From NCBI GenBank assembly GCA_934247125.1, contig CAKQIZ010000019.1:1-26989 (forward strand): a DNA stretch of 26,989 bases, read 5' to 3'. Below are positions 14,395-22,005 of the stretch, one piece after another. The notes below the pieces were generated by a model. That model did no database searches, had not been told where the DNA came from, and saw only the letters and a list, made by a program, of their open reading frames with translations. Both the position numbers and the translations under genes were made by a program. The stretch is from an uncultured Clostridia bacterium. GTDB taxonomy: Bacteria; Bacillota; Clostridia; Peptostreptococcales; Anaerovoracaceae. Each line of letters begins with the position of its first letter. Within the stretch, counting starts at the first letter, position 1.

Positions 14395-15010
14395 AATATT
14401 TTGGATTTTTGACATTTCTCAGAGTCTCCTGTCCCGACGCCTGTCTGCGCATGGCCGGATACCTGGTGGTCTCCGGACTCACCTTCACAGGTTCCTCCTT
14501 TACAGACATCGGATTCATCATCTCCGGCAGATCGTCAAAGTCATCGATCCCCAGTTCAGGGAACATCTCTCCGCTGAGAGATTCGAACCTCTGCAGCTCC
14601 GACTGGAGCAGCTTCTTGTATCTTGAACGGAAATCGATGAATCTGTTCTTTATAGCTTCACTTTCTTCAGCTATCCTGTCAGCGTTGTCCTTGGCCTCTT
14701 TCTGAAGGAGCTGAGCGTCGAGCTCCGCGTTTTTAAGCAGTATGTCTGCACGCTTTTCCGCACTTGCCGAAATATCGGACATGAGCGCCTTTGCAGCCTC
14801 AAGAGTCTCAACTACCGTATTCTCCGAAGTTCTGTATCTCTCAAGCTCCTCGACAAGTCTGCTGTTCTCTTCTTTTACAGTCCTGAGTTCATTTAGAAGA
14901 CGTTCCAGATCCACTGTTATCTCATCAAGAAACTGATTCACATCATCTTCTTTATACCCCCTCACCGCTCTTCCGAATTCCTTTTCCTGAATGTCTATCG
15001 GTCTGATCAT
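14393..15010 (-). CDS. divIVA: DivIVA-domain cell division/polarity protein
   Basis: 205 residues. The N-terminal DivIVA membrane-curvature motif is clear (IRPIDIQEKEFGRAVRGYKEDDVNQFLDEI, residues 2-31), followed by a long coiled coil with repeating heptads (LERLLNELRTVKEENSRLVEELERY, then SAEKRADILLKNAELDAQLLQKEAKDNADRIAEESEA) and a charged C-terminal part that includes a Pro/Glu-rich stretch. DivIVA homologues bind curved membrane at septa and poles and recruit division, wall or sporulation factors. It starts at the ATG at 15008-15010, 9 bp after sepF; together with sepF and lspA it is part of the division cluster. ylmG and ylmH, usually between sepF and divIVA, are not present here. Confidence 0.94.
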   Translation of the reverse strand: MIRPIDIQEKEFGRAVRGYKEDDVNQFLDEITVDLERLLNELRTVKEENSRLVEELERYRTSENTVVETLEAAKALMSDISASAEKRADILLKNAELDAQLLQKEAKDNADRIAEESEAIKNRFIDFRSRYKKLLQSELQRFESLSGEMFPELGIDDFDDLPEMMNPMSVKEEPVKVSPETTRYPAMRRQASGQETLRNVKNPKY

Positions 15011-15019
15011 TTTTTCCTC

Positions 15020-15517
15020 CTACTTCCAAGGGTTCATATCGTCTGAATTTTCACCGGTAAAGCTGTATGGCTTGTTCTCTCCCTCTGCAAATATCGAAAC
15101 ATTCTCAGGAGCAAAGACAAAAATATTGTTTGCGACTTTCTGAACATTTCCGTTGAGCGCATATGTCGCTCCGCCCAGGAAATCGAATATCTTTCTGGCA
15201 GTATCTGCATCGAGCTTCTCGAGGTTCACGATTATAGGCTTTCTGCTCTTGAGGCTGTCAACGAGCTTGGAGCACTCGTCGAACCCCTTAGGCTCTATTA
15301 CCATGAGCTTGAATGTACTCGTTATAGCCTTTACAGTACGGTTCTGCATCGATACCACGTTGTCACTGCCGCCGTATCTCGACTGAGAAGTGAGCGGCGC
15401 TCTCGTCTCTACAGTTTTGCGGTCATATCCGTATTCTTCCTCTTCTACGTCGAAATCGTCCTCATCATATTCCTCTTCGATCCCTACCAGATCTTTAAAC
15501 TTATCAATAACGCTCAT
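15020..15517 (-). CDS. sepF: Cell division protein SepF
   Basis: 165 residues. An N-terminal amphipathic membrane-binding helix (MSVIDKFKDLVGI) is followed by a long acidic linker (EEYDEDDFDVEEEEYGY, about 15-31), then the SepF core (FKLMVIEPKGFDECSKLVDSLKSRKPIIVNLEKLDADTARKIFDFLGGATYALNGNVQKVANNIFVFAPENVSI). SepF tethers FtsZ to the membrane and is involved in Z-ring organisation in Firmicutes. The core is complete; the linker is longer and more acidic than in many species. It starts after YggS with a 9-bp gap, on the same transcript, and divIVA follows 9 bp later. Confidence 0.96.
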   Translation of the reverse strand: MSVIDKFKDLVGIEEEYDEDDFDVEEEEYGYDRKTVETRAPLTSQSRYGGSDNVVSMQNRTVKAITSTFKLMVIEPKGFDECSKLVDSLKSRKPIIVNLEKLDADTARKIFDFLGGATYALNGNVQKVANNIFVFAPENVSIFAEGENKPYSFTGENSDDMNPWK

Positions 15518-15526
15518 GATTACCTC

Positions 15527-16228
15527 CTAAACTTTGCTGTAGTCCCTTTCTCCGAATATCGCACTTCCTACTCTTACAAGATTTGATCCGGCTTCTATCG
15601 CTACCGGAAAATCATGTGACATCCCCATAGACAGATATCTGAAGTCGAGATTAGGATGATCGATAGTGCTGAACTGATCATACTGCTCCTTCACACTGTC
15701 AAAATACTTTTTGATGTCTTCGGGATCATCTGCATAAGGCGCAATGCACATAAGACCTCTTATCCTGATGTTTTCACAGCTGTCAAGTATCTGCATTATG
15801 AGCCCCTCCGTCTCTTCCGTAGATATGCCGAACTTGCTTTCCTCCTGTGCCGAATTCACCTGCAGCAGTATGTCCATCGTTATACCGCATGCCGCTGCAC
15901 GCTTGTTTATCTCAGCCGCCAGCTTGTATGAATCGACAGAATGTATCGTCGAGACCTTGTCTATGATATATTTCACCTTGTTCGTCTGAAGATGCCCTAT
16001 CATGTGCCATCTGACAGGTTTTATATCATCATACTTGTCCATTATCTCCTGGACCTTGTTCTCGCCTATATCAGTCACTCCGGCTTCTATCGCTATGTTG
16101 ATCTCCTCCGGAGTCCTCGTTTTGCTGACAGCTACCAGCAGGACATCGTCACTCGATCTTCCGCAGCTTTCTGCTGACTGTCTTATCTGCTGTCTGACTT
16201 TTTCAAGATTGCCTCTTATGTCTTCCAT
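15527..16228 (-). CDS. yggS: PLP homeostasis protein (PLPBP, YggS/YlmE family)
   Basis: 233 residues from the ATG at 16226-16228, supported by GAGGGGG upstream. A longer start at 16252 would overlap the previous gene and add only eight residues. The pyridoxal phosphate Lys is K36 in LVAVSKTRTPEEI, and the barrel's GENKVQE, VRWHMIGHLQTNKVK and LSMGMSHDF motifs are intact. The protein carries PLP without known catalysis and is involved in vitamin B6 and amino/keto acid balance. It is next to sepF, as in most Firmicutes (ylmE-sepF). An HlyD-like gene precedes it by 20 bp. Confidence 0.95.
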   Translation of the reverse strand: MEDIRGNLEKVRQQIRQSAESCGRSSDDVLLVAVSKTRTPEEINIAIEAGVTDIGENKVQEIMDKYDDIKPVRWHMIGHLQTNKVKYIIDKVSTIHSVDSYKLAAEINKRAAACGITMDILLQVNSAQEESKFGISTEETEGLIMQILDSCENIRIRGLMCIAPYADDPEDIKKYFDSVKEQYDQFSTIDHPNLDFRYLSMGMSHDFPVAIEAGSNLVRVGSAIFGERDYSKV

Positions 16229-16248
16229 TGCTAATCCCCCTCTTTGGA

Positions 16249-17277
16249 TCATCCGTCGTTTTCAGAGTTCTCTTTTTTCTGATCTTCTTTCAGCACGCCT
16301 GCCGGATGCTTGAGCACCTCGTCATATACATCGACAGTGTATACCTGATTGCCCTCATCATCGTAGAATGTCGAAGGCTCCAGCACTGATTTTTTATCAT
16401 CACTTGAAATTATTTTTACTCTCGTAAAGATGTATTCGCCGTTTTTATTTTTGACGTAAACACCTTTGTTGCCGTCTTTCTCGACTATACATTTATTGTA
16501 AACTATAAGGCCTTCGTTGTCACTCGTAACTATGGACATATCCTCCACTCTGCTTTCACAGAAAGCCTTGTAGTACACATCAAGATAAAACACCACTCTG
16601 TAGTCGCTGCCGTCTTTCTTCACGCTGTAGACAGTCGCGTCCACAGTGCCCTCGGGAAGCTCAAGCGACACCTCGCGCCCCTCTGAATATGATCCTACCA
16701 CATCCTTGCTCAGCCAGCAGAGCACATACCATTTGTCATCTGCCGAGATCTTGTACACAGGTTCGCCCTTTATAACAGAATCCCGCTCCAGCGAAACTGA
16801 ATCGTATGACAGCTGTTCGACCTTGTCACGCTCTATCTTGTCCATGTTTCCGATCGAAAAATACTCCTCATAGCCGTCTATCGTCAGACTGAACACGCCG
16901 CTTATCGGCGCATTGTAATCCTTCGAGAGTCCTTCATAGCTTTTGAGCCTGTCAGTATACTTGCTGAATCTGGATTCGTTCTTGCTTTCTTCACCGGCCT
17001 CCACCGAAACCACCGTATGTCCTTTTTTGACTGCCGTTCCCTTTCCGACCAGATACTGCACCTTGCCCGACTCAGGAGCTATGCCGATATATTCATCCTT
17101 TATGAAATATCCTTTGGTCTCGTATGAGACTTTGAGAGTACCCGGTTCCAGCACCTGCGTGGTCTCGAATATGTCCGTCACTTTAGGTAAAACTTCAACA
17201 ACGATATATAGTATAAGCAATGCCGCTATATAAACAGATATTGCTTTTTTTGTCTTCTTACTGAGTTTGATTTTCAT
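16249..17277 (-). CDS. Membrane-anchored HlyD-like adaptor protein of the sepF cluster
   Basis: 342 residues. One transmembrane segment (AISVYIAALLILYIVVEVLP, about 12-31) follows a Lys-rich start, leaving the rest outside. The exported part has a biotinyl-lipoyl-like beta-barrel region (PESGKVQYLVGKGTAVKKGHTVVSVEAG, about 68-95; NAPISGVFSLTIDGYE) as in HlyD membrane-fusion proteins, though the coiled coil between the halves is short (about 25 residues). No ABC ATPase or permease gene is adjacent, so it probably does not belong to an efflux pump. Similar proteins next to yggS-sepF are frequent in Clostridia (family knowledge) and may serve division or envelope assembly. Ends in a Lys/Glu/Asn-rich tail. 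Confidence 0.82.
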   Translation of the reverse strand: MKIKLSKKTKKAISVYIAALLILYIVVEVLPKVTDIFETTQVLEPGTLKVSYETKGYFIKDEYIGIAPESGKVQYLVGKGTAVKKGHTVVSVEAGEESKNESRFSKYTDRLKSYEGLSKDYNAPISGVFSLTIDGYEEYFSIGNMDKIERDKVEQLSYDSVSLERDSVIKGEPVYKISADDKWYVLCWLSKDVVGSYSEGREVSLELPEGTVDATVYSVKKDGSDYRVVFYLDVYYKAFCESRVEDMSIVTSDNEGLIVYNKCIVEKDGNKGVYVKNKNGEYIFTRVKIISSDDKKSVLEPSTFYDDEGNQVYTVDVYDEVLKHPAGVLKEDQKKENSENDG

Positions 17278-17316
17278 TATTTTATTCTACACCAAAGGTC
17301 TGCCGCTTGCAATGCG

Positions 17317-18060
17317 CTATCCTTCTGTTTTCATTATTTCTTCCAGTATTTTTTGCTCTTCTTTTGAAAGATTTCTGTTTTCGTTCACATACTTTTCAAA
17401 AAGATCCGGTCTGCGTTTTTTCGTGAGTTCAAGAGACTTTCTGAACTTCCACAAAGCGATCAGCTTGTGGTTTCCGCTGACCAGCACTTCGGGAACATTA
17501 AGTCCCCTGTACTCCCTGGGTTTCGTATACTGGGGGTGCTCCAGCAGCCCCGAATACACCGATTCGTCCATCGCAGAGTTTTCATTGCCCAGCACGCCCG
17601 GTATCAGCCTCGCCACAGAATCGATCAGCACCATCGCAGGCAGTTCGCCTCCGGTGAGGACGTAATCACCGATCGAAACCTCTTCTATGTTCCAGTGATC
17701 GAGCACTCTCTGATCCATCCCCTCGTAATGCCCGCAGAGTATCACGAGCTCATCCAGCGACGAAAACTGCTGTATCATCTCCTGATCCAGTATCCTTCCG
17801 CGCGGAGACATGTATATCACTTTTTTGTGCTCTGCTTTCACCGACTCCAGTGCACCGAAGACGGGATCCGCCATCATGACCATGCCTCCGCCTCCGCCGA
17901 ACGGATAATCATCCGCTTTGTTGTGTCTGTCGCTGCTGAAGTCGCGTATATCTGTAAGATTTATCTCAAGTATCCCGCTTTCTGCAGCTCTTCCCAGTAT
18001 GCTGCTGCCTGTGACAGGCACGAACATCTCAGGAAAGAGCGTCAGTACATCTATTTTCAT
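17317..18060 (-). CDS. trmD: tRNA (guanine-37-N1)-methyltransferase
   Basis: 247 residues, full length. TrmD methylates G37 next to the anticodon, preventing frameshifts, with S-adenosylmethionine in the deep trefoil knot of the SPOUT fold. Signatures are MKIDVLTLFPEMF (1-13), DYPFGGGGGMVMMADPVF (about 53-69), YMSPRGRILDQ, LCGHYEGMDQRV, and the knot-forming EVSIGDYVLTGGELPAMVLID, with YTKPREYRGLNVPEVLVSGNH further on. The ATG at 18058-18060 follows rimM by 48 bp, as in nearly all bacteria. rplS normally follows; here the next gene, 39 bp on, is the HlyD-like protein. Confidence 0.97.
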   Translation of the reverse strand: MKIDVLTLFPEMFVPVTGSSILGRAAESGILEINLTDIRDFSSDRHNKADDYPFGGGGGMVMMADPVFGALESVKAEHKKVIYMSPRGRILDQEMIQQFSSLDELVILCGHYEGMDQRVLDHWNIEEVSIGDYVLTGGELPAMVLIDSVARLIPGVLGNENSAMDESVYSGLLEHPQYTKPREYRGLNVPEVLVSGNHKLIALWKFRKSLELTKKRRPDLFEKYVNENRNLSKEEQKILEEIMKTEG

Positions 18061-18108
18061 AACAATCTCCCGAAACGACCCTGAAACTCATAGGGTCCGC
18101 TTTCACGT

Positions 18109-18606
18109 CTAAAGATCCAGCATCCCTTCTATCAGTCTGACGGTTATCTCTCTCTTTTCTGCATCTATATCCAAAACGAACTGCTCTACCTTCGGTATCA
18201 GCAGCTTCTTTCCGTTTTCACTTTCAACTTCAAATATATCCTGTGCCGTATTCTGAAGCACGTCGGTAACATGCCCCAGCAGATTTCCATCCTCCTCTGC
18301 GACACTCATCCCTATCAGATCCCGCACATAGTACTGACCCTCCGGCAGCTCCGGAAGATCGTCGTCTGTTATATACAGTTCCTTCCCTCTGAGCGCTTCC
18401 GCAGCATTCCTGTCATCAGCACCTTCAAGCTTCAGTATCACCATGTTTTTCTGAGCTCTGACGTTTTCTATGACAGTGAGCCTGTCTTCTACATATATAG
18501 ATTCGATCGTCTCATATATCTCTATACTGTCTGAATAATTGTATACCTTCACTTCGCCTTTAAGGCCCACCGTATTTACTATTTTTCCGATTTTGATTTT
18601 TTCCAT
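18109..18606 (-). CDS. rimM: 16S rRNA processing protein RimM
   Basis: 165 residues from the ATG at 18604-18606, with AGGTGG before it and the family start MEKIKIGKIVNTVGLKGEVKVYNYSD; the frame from 18672 adds 22 residues that belong to a hairpin. Two beta-barrel domains are present: RimM N-terminal (1 to about 85) and a PRC-barrel (about 90-165, GQYYVRDLIGMSVAEEDGNLLGHVTDVLQ). It binds S19 and assists 30S head maturation. It precedes trmD and follows khpA, with a 100-bp gap holding a strong hairpin. Conserved order rpsP-khpA-rimM-trmD supports the call. Confidence 0.96.
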   Translation of the reverse strand: MEKIKIGKIVNTVGLKGEVKVYNYSDSIEIYETIESIYVEDRLTVIENVRAQKNMVILKLEGADDRNAAEALRGKELYITDDDLPELPEGQYYVRDLIGMSVAEEDGNLLGHVTDVLQNTAQDIFEVESENGKKLLIPKVEQFVLDIDAEKREITVRLIEGMLDL

Positions 18607-18633
18607 ATGGATCCACCTGTCCTGAAATAATGG

Positions 18634-18697
18634 CGCATGCCTGTCATCATGCGTGTAATAAAGCACAGGCACATATATTACCGTAATACATGTGCCT
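18634..18697 (-). promoter_or_regulatory. Intercistronic hairpins between khpA and rimM
   Basis: AGGCACATGTATTA (18684-18697 in transcript order) pairs with 18667-18680 over 14 bp with one G-U and a 3-nt loop; it starts 9 nt after the khpA stop. A second CGCATG/CATGCG dyad is at 18634-18653. No T run follows, so these may be a partial terminator, an mRNA-processing site or a stabiliser. Confidence 0.65.
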
Positions 18698-18706
18698 TAT
18701 CTGTCT

Positions 18707-18937
18707 CTATTGAACTATTTCAACTACTACTCTGATATTTGCTTTTGTAGCCGCTGCTTTTACGACAGTGCGAATAGCTTTGGCGATTCTGCCCTGCTTT
18801 CCGATGACTTTTCCCATGTCATCGGGAGCTACCTTGAGCTGTATGACTGTAGTGCCATTGGACTGTGACTCGGAAACCTCAACGGATTCCGGATGTTCAA
18901 CTAGTGACTTTGCAATTGCACTAACCAATTCTGCCAT
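18707..18937 (-). CDS. khpA: KH-domain RNA-binding protein KhpA
   Basis: 76 residues from the ATG at 18935-18937. The two GTG codons upstream are better read as part of the GTGGTG ribosome site. It is a single KH domain: VSESQSNGTTVIQLKVAPDDMGKVIGKQGRIAKAIRTVVKAAA with the GxxG loop as GKQG. KhpA forms a complex with KhpB (Jag), a global RNA binder linked to growth, division and small RNA function in Firmicutes. It follows rpsP by 15 bp and precedes rimM, the classic order. The hairpin after its stop could lower downstream expression. Confidence 0.95.
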   Translation of the reverse strand: MAELVSAIAKSLVEHPESVEVSESQSNGTTVIQLKVAPDDMGKVIGKQGRIAKAIRTVVKAAATKANIRVVVEIVQ

Positions 18938-18952
18938 TGATTTCACCACTTT

Positions 18953-19192
18953 CTATAAAATACCGGTCTTTTTGAAGAGTGTTTTTACGGTATTTGTTGG
19001 CTGAGCTCCGTTTCCTAACCATTTCTTGGCTTTTTCTTCATCGATCTTGATGTCTGCCGGCTCTGTCATAGGGTTGTAGTATCCGATCTCTTCGATAAAT
19101 CTGCCGTCTCTTGGTGATCTGATATCTGCAACAACTACACGATAGAAAGGCTTCTTGTGAGCTCCCATTCTCTTAAGTCTGATTTTAACCAT
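18953..19192 (-). CDS. rpsP: 30S ribosomal protein S16
   Basis: 79 residues, usual length. Family motif [41 protein letters not shown] (1-41) and [24 protein letters not shown] at the end. It binds 16S rRNA in the body of the 30S subunit. AGGAGG is 9 nt before the ATG at 19190-19192. It follows ffh by 54 bp, without an obvious promoter, and is followed by khpA 15 bp on. Confidence 0.98.
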   Translation of the reverse strand: MVKIRLKRMGAHKKPFYRVVVADIRSPRDGRFIEEIGYYNPMTEPADIKIDEEKAKKWLGNGAQPTNTVKTLFKKTGIL

Positions 19193-19246
19193 TTTTTATT
19201 TCCTCCTAAAAATTCATGACTGTGTTATTATTTATTTCACAGAGAT

Positions 19247-20587
19247 CTAAAATCCCCGGAACATTTTATTTAATCTGCTGTTTCCGCCTTTTCCCGTAAA
19301 GCTCTTCATCATCTTTTTCGCATCGTTGTAGCGCTTCACGAGCTGGTTTATCTTGGAAACAGGCTGTCCTGATCCCGCCGCTATCCTTTTTCTGCGGCTG
19401 GCATTGAGTATCGAAGGATCCTCCCTCTCTGCTTTCGTCATCGACTGGATTATAGCCTCCATCTGCATGAACTCCTGCTCGCTCTTTGCCATGTTTATAC
19501 TGTTCTTCGCATTGCTGTTGATGCCCGGCATCATATCCATGATCTTCGCTATGCCGCCCATTTTTTTGATCTGTCCCATCTGCTCGAGGAAGTCTTCAAG
19601 AGTGAACTTGTTCTTTCTTATCTTCTTCTCAAGCTCTGCGGCCTTCTTTTCGTCGTAGTCCTCCTGGGCCTTTTCTATCAGAGAGAGCATATCTCCCATA
19701 CCCAGTATCCTGCTCGCCATTCGCTCCGGGTGGAAAGGCTCGAGTGTATCGAACTTTTCTCCCATACCCACGAATTTGATCGGCTTTCCTGTCACTTTTT
19801 TTGCGGAAAGTGCTGCACCGCCTCTGGAGTCACCGTCCATCTTCGTCATGATGATCCCGTCTATGCCGAGTCTGTCATTGAAGCCTTCTGCCGCGTTCAC
19901 TGCGTCCTGACCGGTGAGTGCATCTACTACCAGAAGTATCTCATGCGGCTTCACAGCTTTTTTTATCGTAACGAGCTCGTCCATAAGCGCCTCATCGATC
20001 TGAAGACGTCCTGCCGTATCGACTATCAGCACGTTGCATCCCAGACGCTCAGCTTCCTTCATGGCAGCAAGCGCGATCTTTTCCGGCTCTCTGCTGTCAC
20101 GCATCGTGAACACCGGTGTATCCACTGCCTTTCCGACAACTTCAAGCTGATCTATAGCCGCCGGCCTGTATATGTCGCACGCACAGAGCATAGGTTTCTT
20201 GCCGTTCTTCTTGAGATAATTTGCAAGCTTTCCGCAGGTAGTAGTCTTACCTGTACCCTGCAGTCCCACCATCAGATAAACTGTGAATCCCTTAGGTGAA
20301 TAAGTGAGCTTGCTGTTCGTTCCGCCCATGAGCTCTGTCAGCTCTTCATTAACTATTTTTATGACCTGCTGCGCCGGGGTAAGGCTCTCCAGCACTTCTT
20401 TGCCGAGAGATTTCTCTTTGACGCTTGCGACAAACTCCTTTACAACTTTGAAGTTTACATCAGCTTCCAGCAGCGCCAGCTTGACCTCACGCATCGCAGT
20501 ATTGATATCTGATTCCGTAAGGCTGCCTTTTCCCTTGAGTCCTTTGAAAACTCCCTGCAGTTTTTCCGATAATCCTTCAAATGCCAT
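19247..20587 (-). CDS. ffh: Signal recognition particle GTPase Ffh
   Basis: 446 residues from the ATG at 20585-20587, preceded by GGAGG; the longer frame adds seven residues overlapping ylxM. The N domain starts MAFEGLSEKLQGVFKGLKGKGSL. The G domain holds the P-loop GLQGTGKTTT (108-117), DTAGR (190-194), TKMD (248-251) and GMGEKFDTLEPFHPERM. The M domain (about 300-430) has IKKMGGIAKIMDMMPGI and the SRP RNA-binding RRKRIAAGSG. Ffh with 4.5S RNA targets inner-membrane and secretory proteins to FtsY. The C-terminal tail TGKGGNSRLNKMFRGF is glycine/basic. It is cotranscribed with ylxM (4 bp gap). Confidence 0.98.
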   Translation of the reverse strand: MAFEGLSEKLQGVFKGLKGKGSLTESDINTAMREVKLALLEADVNFKVVKEFVASVKEKSLGKEVLESLTPAQQVIKIVNEELTELMGGTNSKLTYSPKGFTVYLMVGLQGTGKTTTCGKLANYLKKNGKKPMLCACDIYRPAAIDQLEVVGKAVDTPVFTMRDSREPEKIALAAMKEAERLGCNVLIVDTAGRLQIDEALMDELVTIKKAVKPHEILLVVDALTGQDAVNAAEGFNDRLGIDGIIMTKMDGDSRGGAALSAKKVTGKPIKFVGMGEKFDTLEPFHPERMASRILGMGDMLSLIEKAQEDYDEKKAAELEKKIRKNKFTLEDFLEQMGQIKKMGGIAKIMDMMPGINSNAKNSINMAKSEQEFMQMEAIIQSMTKAEREDPSILNASRRKRIAAGSGQPVSKINQLVKRYNDAKKMMKSFTGKGGNSRLNKMFRGF

Positions 20588-20591
20588 AGGA

Positions 20592-20966
20592 TCATTCCTC
20601 CAACTCATCTATTATATATTTTACTTTTTTCAGATCTTCCGAGGCTTTTTCCGCACTTCCCGCGCCGCCGCGCTCGAGCAGCTCTATCGTACTGTCGATC
20701 ATGCTGTCGATCTGACGCACCGCATCGCTGCTCCTGCGGAATTTTGCCACGAGCCCGAGCTTTGCTTCATATTCGCTCAGCGCTCTCTCTGCATTTTTCA
20801 ATGCATCATGCACGCCCTGCCTGCTTATCCCGAACTCAGCCGCTATCTCCGCCAGCGACAGGTTCTCCTCATGGTAAAGCTCCATGACCTCGCTCTGCCT
20901 CTTCGAAAGCAGCTGTCCGTAAAAATCATACAGCAGACTTGCCTGCGTAATTTCATCTATTTTCAT
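20592..20966 (-). CDS. ylxM: YlxM-family helix-turn-helix protein, SRP partner
   Basis: 124 residues from the ATG at 20964-20966, with AAGGTGG 5 nt before it; the GTG at 20975 lies inside that site. The start MKIDEITQASLLYDFYGQLLSKRQSEVMELYHEENLSLAEIAAEFGISRQGVHDALKNAERAL is a sigma70 region 4-like helix-turn-helix, the standard YlxM pattern. The C-terminal part is a coiled segment (about 80-124). YlxM genes precede ffh across Firmicutes, and related proteins modulate the SRP. First gene of the string driven by the promoter at 20992-21020, 4 bp before ffh. Confidence 0.93.
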   Translation of the reverse strand: MKIDEITQASLLYDFYGQLLSKRQSEVMELYHEENLSLAEIAAEFGISRQGVHDALKNAERALSEYEAKLGLVAKFRRSSDAVRQIDSMIDSTIELLERGGAGSAEKASEDLKKVKYIIDELEE

Positions 20967-20991
20967 AGTTTCCACCTTATTACACCATGAC

Positions 20992-21020
20992 AGTATACAT
21001 CAGCGCGATATTCATGTCAA
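20992..21020 (-). promoter_or_regulatory. Near-consensus promoter of ylxM-ffh string
   Basis: TTGACA (21015-21020), 17-bp spacer, TATACT (20992-20997) on the minus strand; predicted start near 20985 leaves a leader of only about 20 nt before the ylxM ATG. As all downstream genes through rluD are closely packed on this strand, this may be the main promoter for them. Confidence 0.9.
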
Positions 21021-21030
21021 GCTTTTTTCC

Positions 21031-21813
21031 TTAACACTTTCTTTTCAGCTTGTTCTTCACATCACCTCTGGCTTCTTCAAGCTTCTTTTTCCCGCTCTCC
21101 ACTCTCTGCTCAAAATAGTGCTGCAGCTGATCCCTGAACGGTCTGTCCGTCTTGAATGCCAGCAGGAAGCTGTTCTTTTCCTTGAGCTCCAGTCTCTGCT
21201 CACGCAGGAAATGCTTGAGTTCCTCGTATTTTACAACCACTTCGTTCTCAACTGCAAATCTTCTTATCTTTGCGGAAAGCTGCAGCGTGTATCCGAGGTC
21301 CACCGCGAACACTCCGAAGAACATCCCGATGAAAAACGAAAATGTCAGATGATGCGACAGCCATTCCACCCAGTTTTCCACATGACTGTTCAGCGTAAAG
21401 AAGTACGCCGTGCCCAGCGCTCCCCATATAGCCGTGAATTTGATACATATGACACCCTGTATGTTGAGTTTTTCATTAGTATAATCCCACAGCTTCACAT
21501 TCATCCCTTTTACGAATATGAGTCCTGCTATGTACTCTATCACAGTCATCACTACTGCCATCACGACGAATATTATCAGCAGATCCACATATATGATACC
21601 TGTCATCATAAGTTCTATCAGCCGCGACACCTCATACATGCCCCACAGTCCGAACCCATACAGCGGAAGGTACGGTCCCGTAAGGAACCCCGGGTTGATC
21701 CACGCTCGTTCCGGATTGTTCTTTGATATGAAGCGTCTGAAAAACAGCTCCATGCACCATCCGAGACAGCTTCCTATAAAGAACAGAAATGCAAAAATCA
21801 AAAAATCATTCAC
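21031..21813 (-). CDS. CmpB-type (putative ABC transporter type IV) membrane protein
   Basis: 260 residues starting at a GTG (21811-21813) behind GGGAGAG. It opens FLIFAFLFFIGSCLGWCMELFFRRF, the diagnostic helix of the ABC_trans_CmpB family, with NPGFLTGPYLPLYGFGLWGMY next and further hydrophobic helices at about 70-100 (YVDLLIIFVVMAVVMTVIEYIAGLIFV), 118-140 and 160-180, then a soluble charged coiled tail (about 190-260). Despite its name, no transport partner is encoded here, and a role in transport is unproven. The promoter probably lies in the intergenic region (TATAAT, 21842-21847), overlapped by a palindrome shared with the divergent ferredoxin gene. Confidence 0.85.
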   Translation of the reverse strand: MNDFLIFAFLFFIGSCLGWCMELFFRRFISKNNPERAWINPGFLTGPYLPLYGFGLWGMYEVSRLIELMMTGIIYVDLLIIFVVMAVVMTVIEYIAGLIFVKGMNVKLWDYTNEKLNIQGVICIKFTAIWGALGTAYFFTLNSHVENWVEWLSHHLTFSFFIGMFFGVFAVDLGYTLQLSAKIRRFAVENEVVVKYEELKHFLREQRLELKEKNSFLLAFKTDRPFRDQLQHYFEQRVESGKKKLEEARGDVKNKLKRKC

Positions 21814-21841
21814 GTTAAAATCTCTCCCGTCTTAATAAATA

Positions 21842-21847
21842 ATTATA
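21842..21847 (-). promoter_or_regulatory. TATAAT box for the CmpB-type gene
   Basis: A consensus TATAAT on the minus strand, 29 bp before the GTG start at 21813. No good -35 lies at 17 bp; the palindrome 21851-21870 occupies that place, suggesting an activated or repressed promoter. Confidence 0.4.
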
Positions 21848-21850
21848 TCC

Positions 21851-21870
21851 TATGTTGCATCAGCAACATA
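21851..21870. promoter_or_regulatory. 20-bp palindrome in the CmpB-ferredoxin divergent region
   Basis: TATGTTGC and GCAACATA are exact complements separated by ATCA. It lies next to the TATAAT serving the minus-strand gene and spans a possible plus-strand -35 (TTGCAT, with TATTAT 18 bp on). Such a position suits a shared operator. It does not fit the TTGTTAA...TTAACAA Rex consensus or the TTGAT...ATCAA Fnr one. Confidence 0.6.
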
Positions 21871-22005
21871 CACGCAGCTATTATTATATTAGAATCCAGA
21901 TACAAAAGCAAACTAACAAAGCTTTTTGATGCAGGATATACAGTTCTGATCCCGGTCTGTATCATTGCCACAGATCGAAAACCACATAATAAGGAGAACA
22001 GTTAA

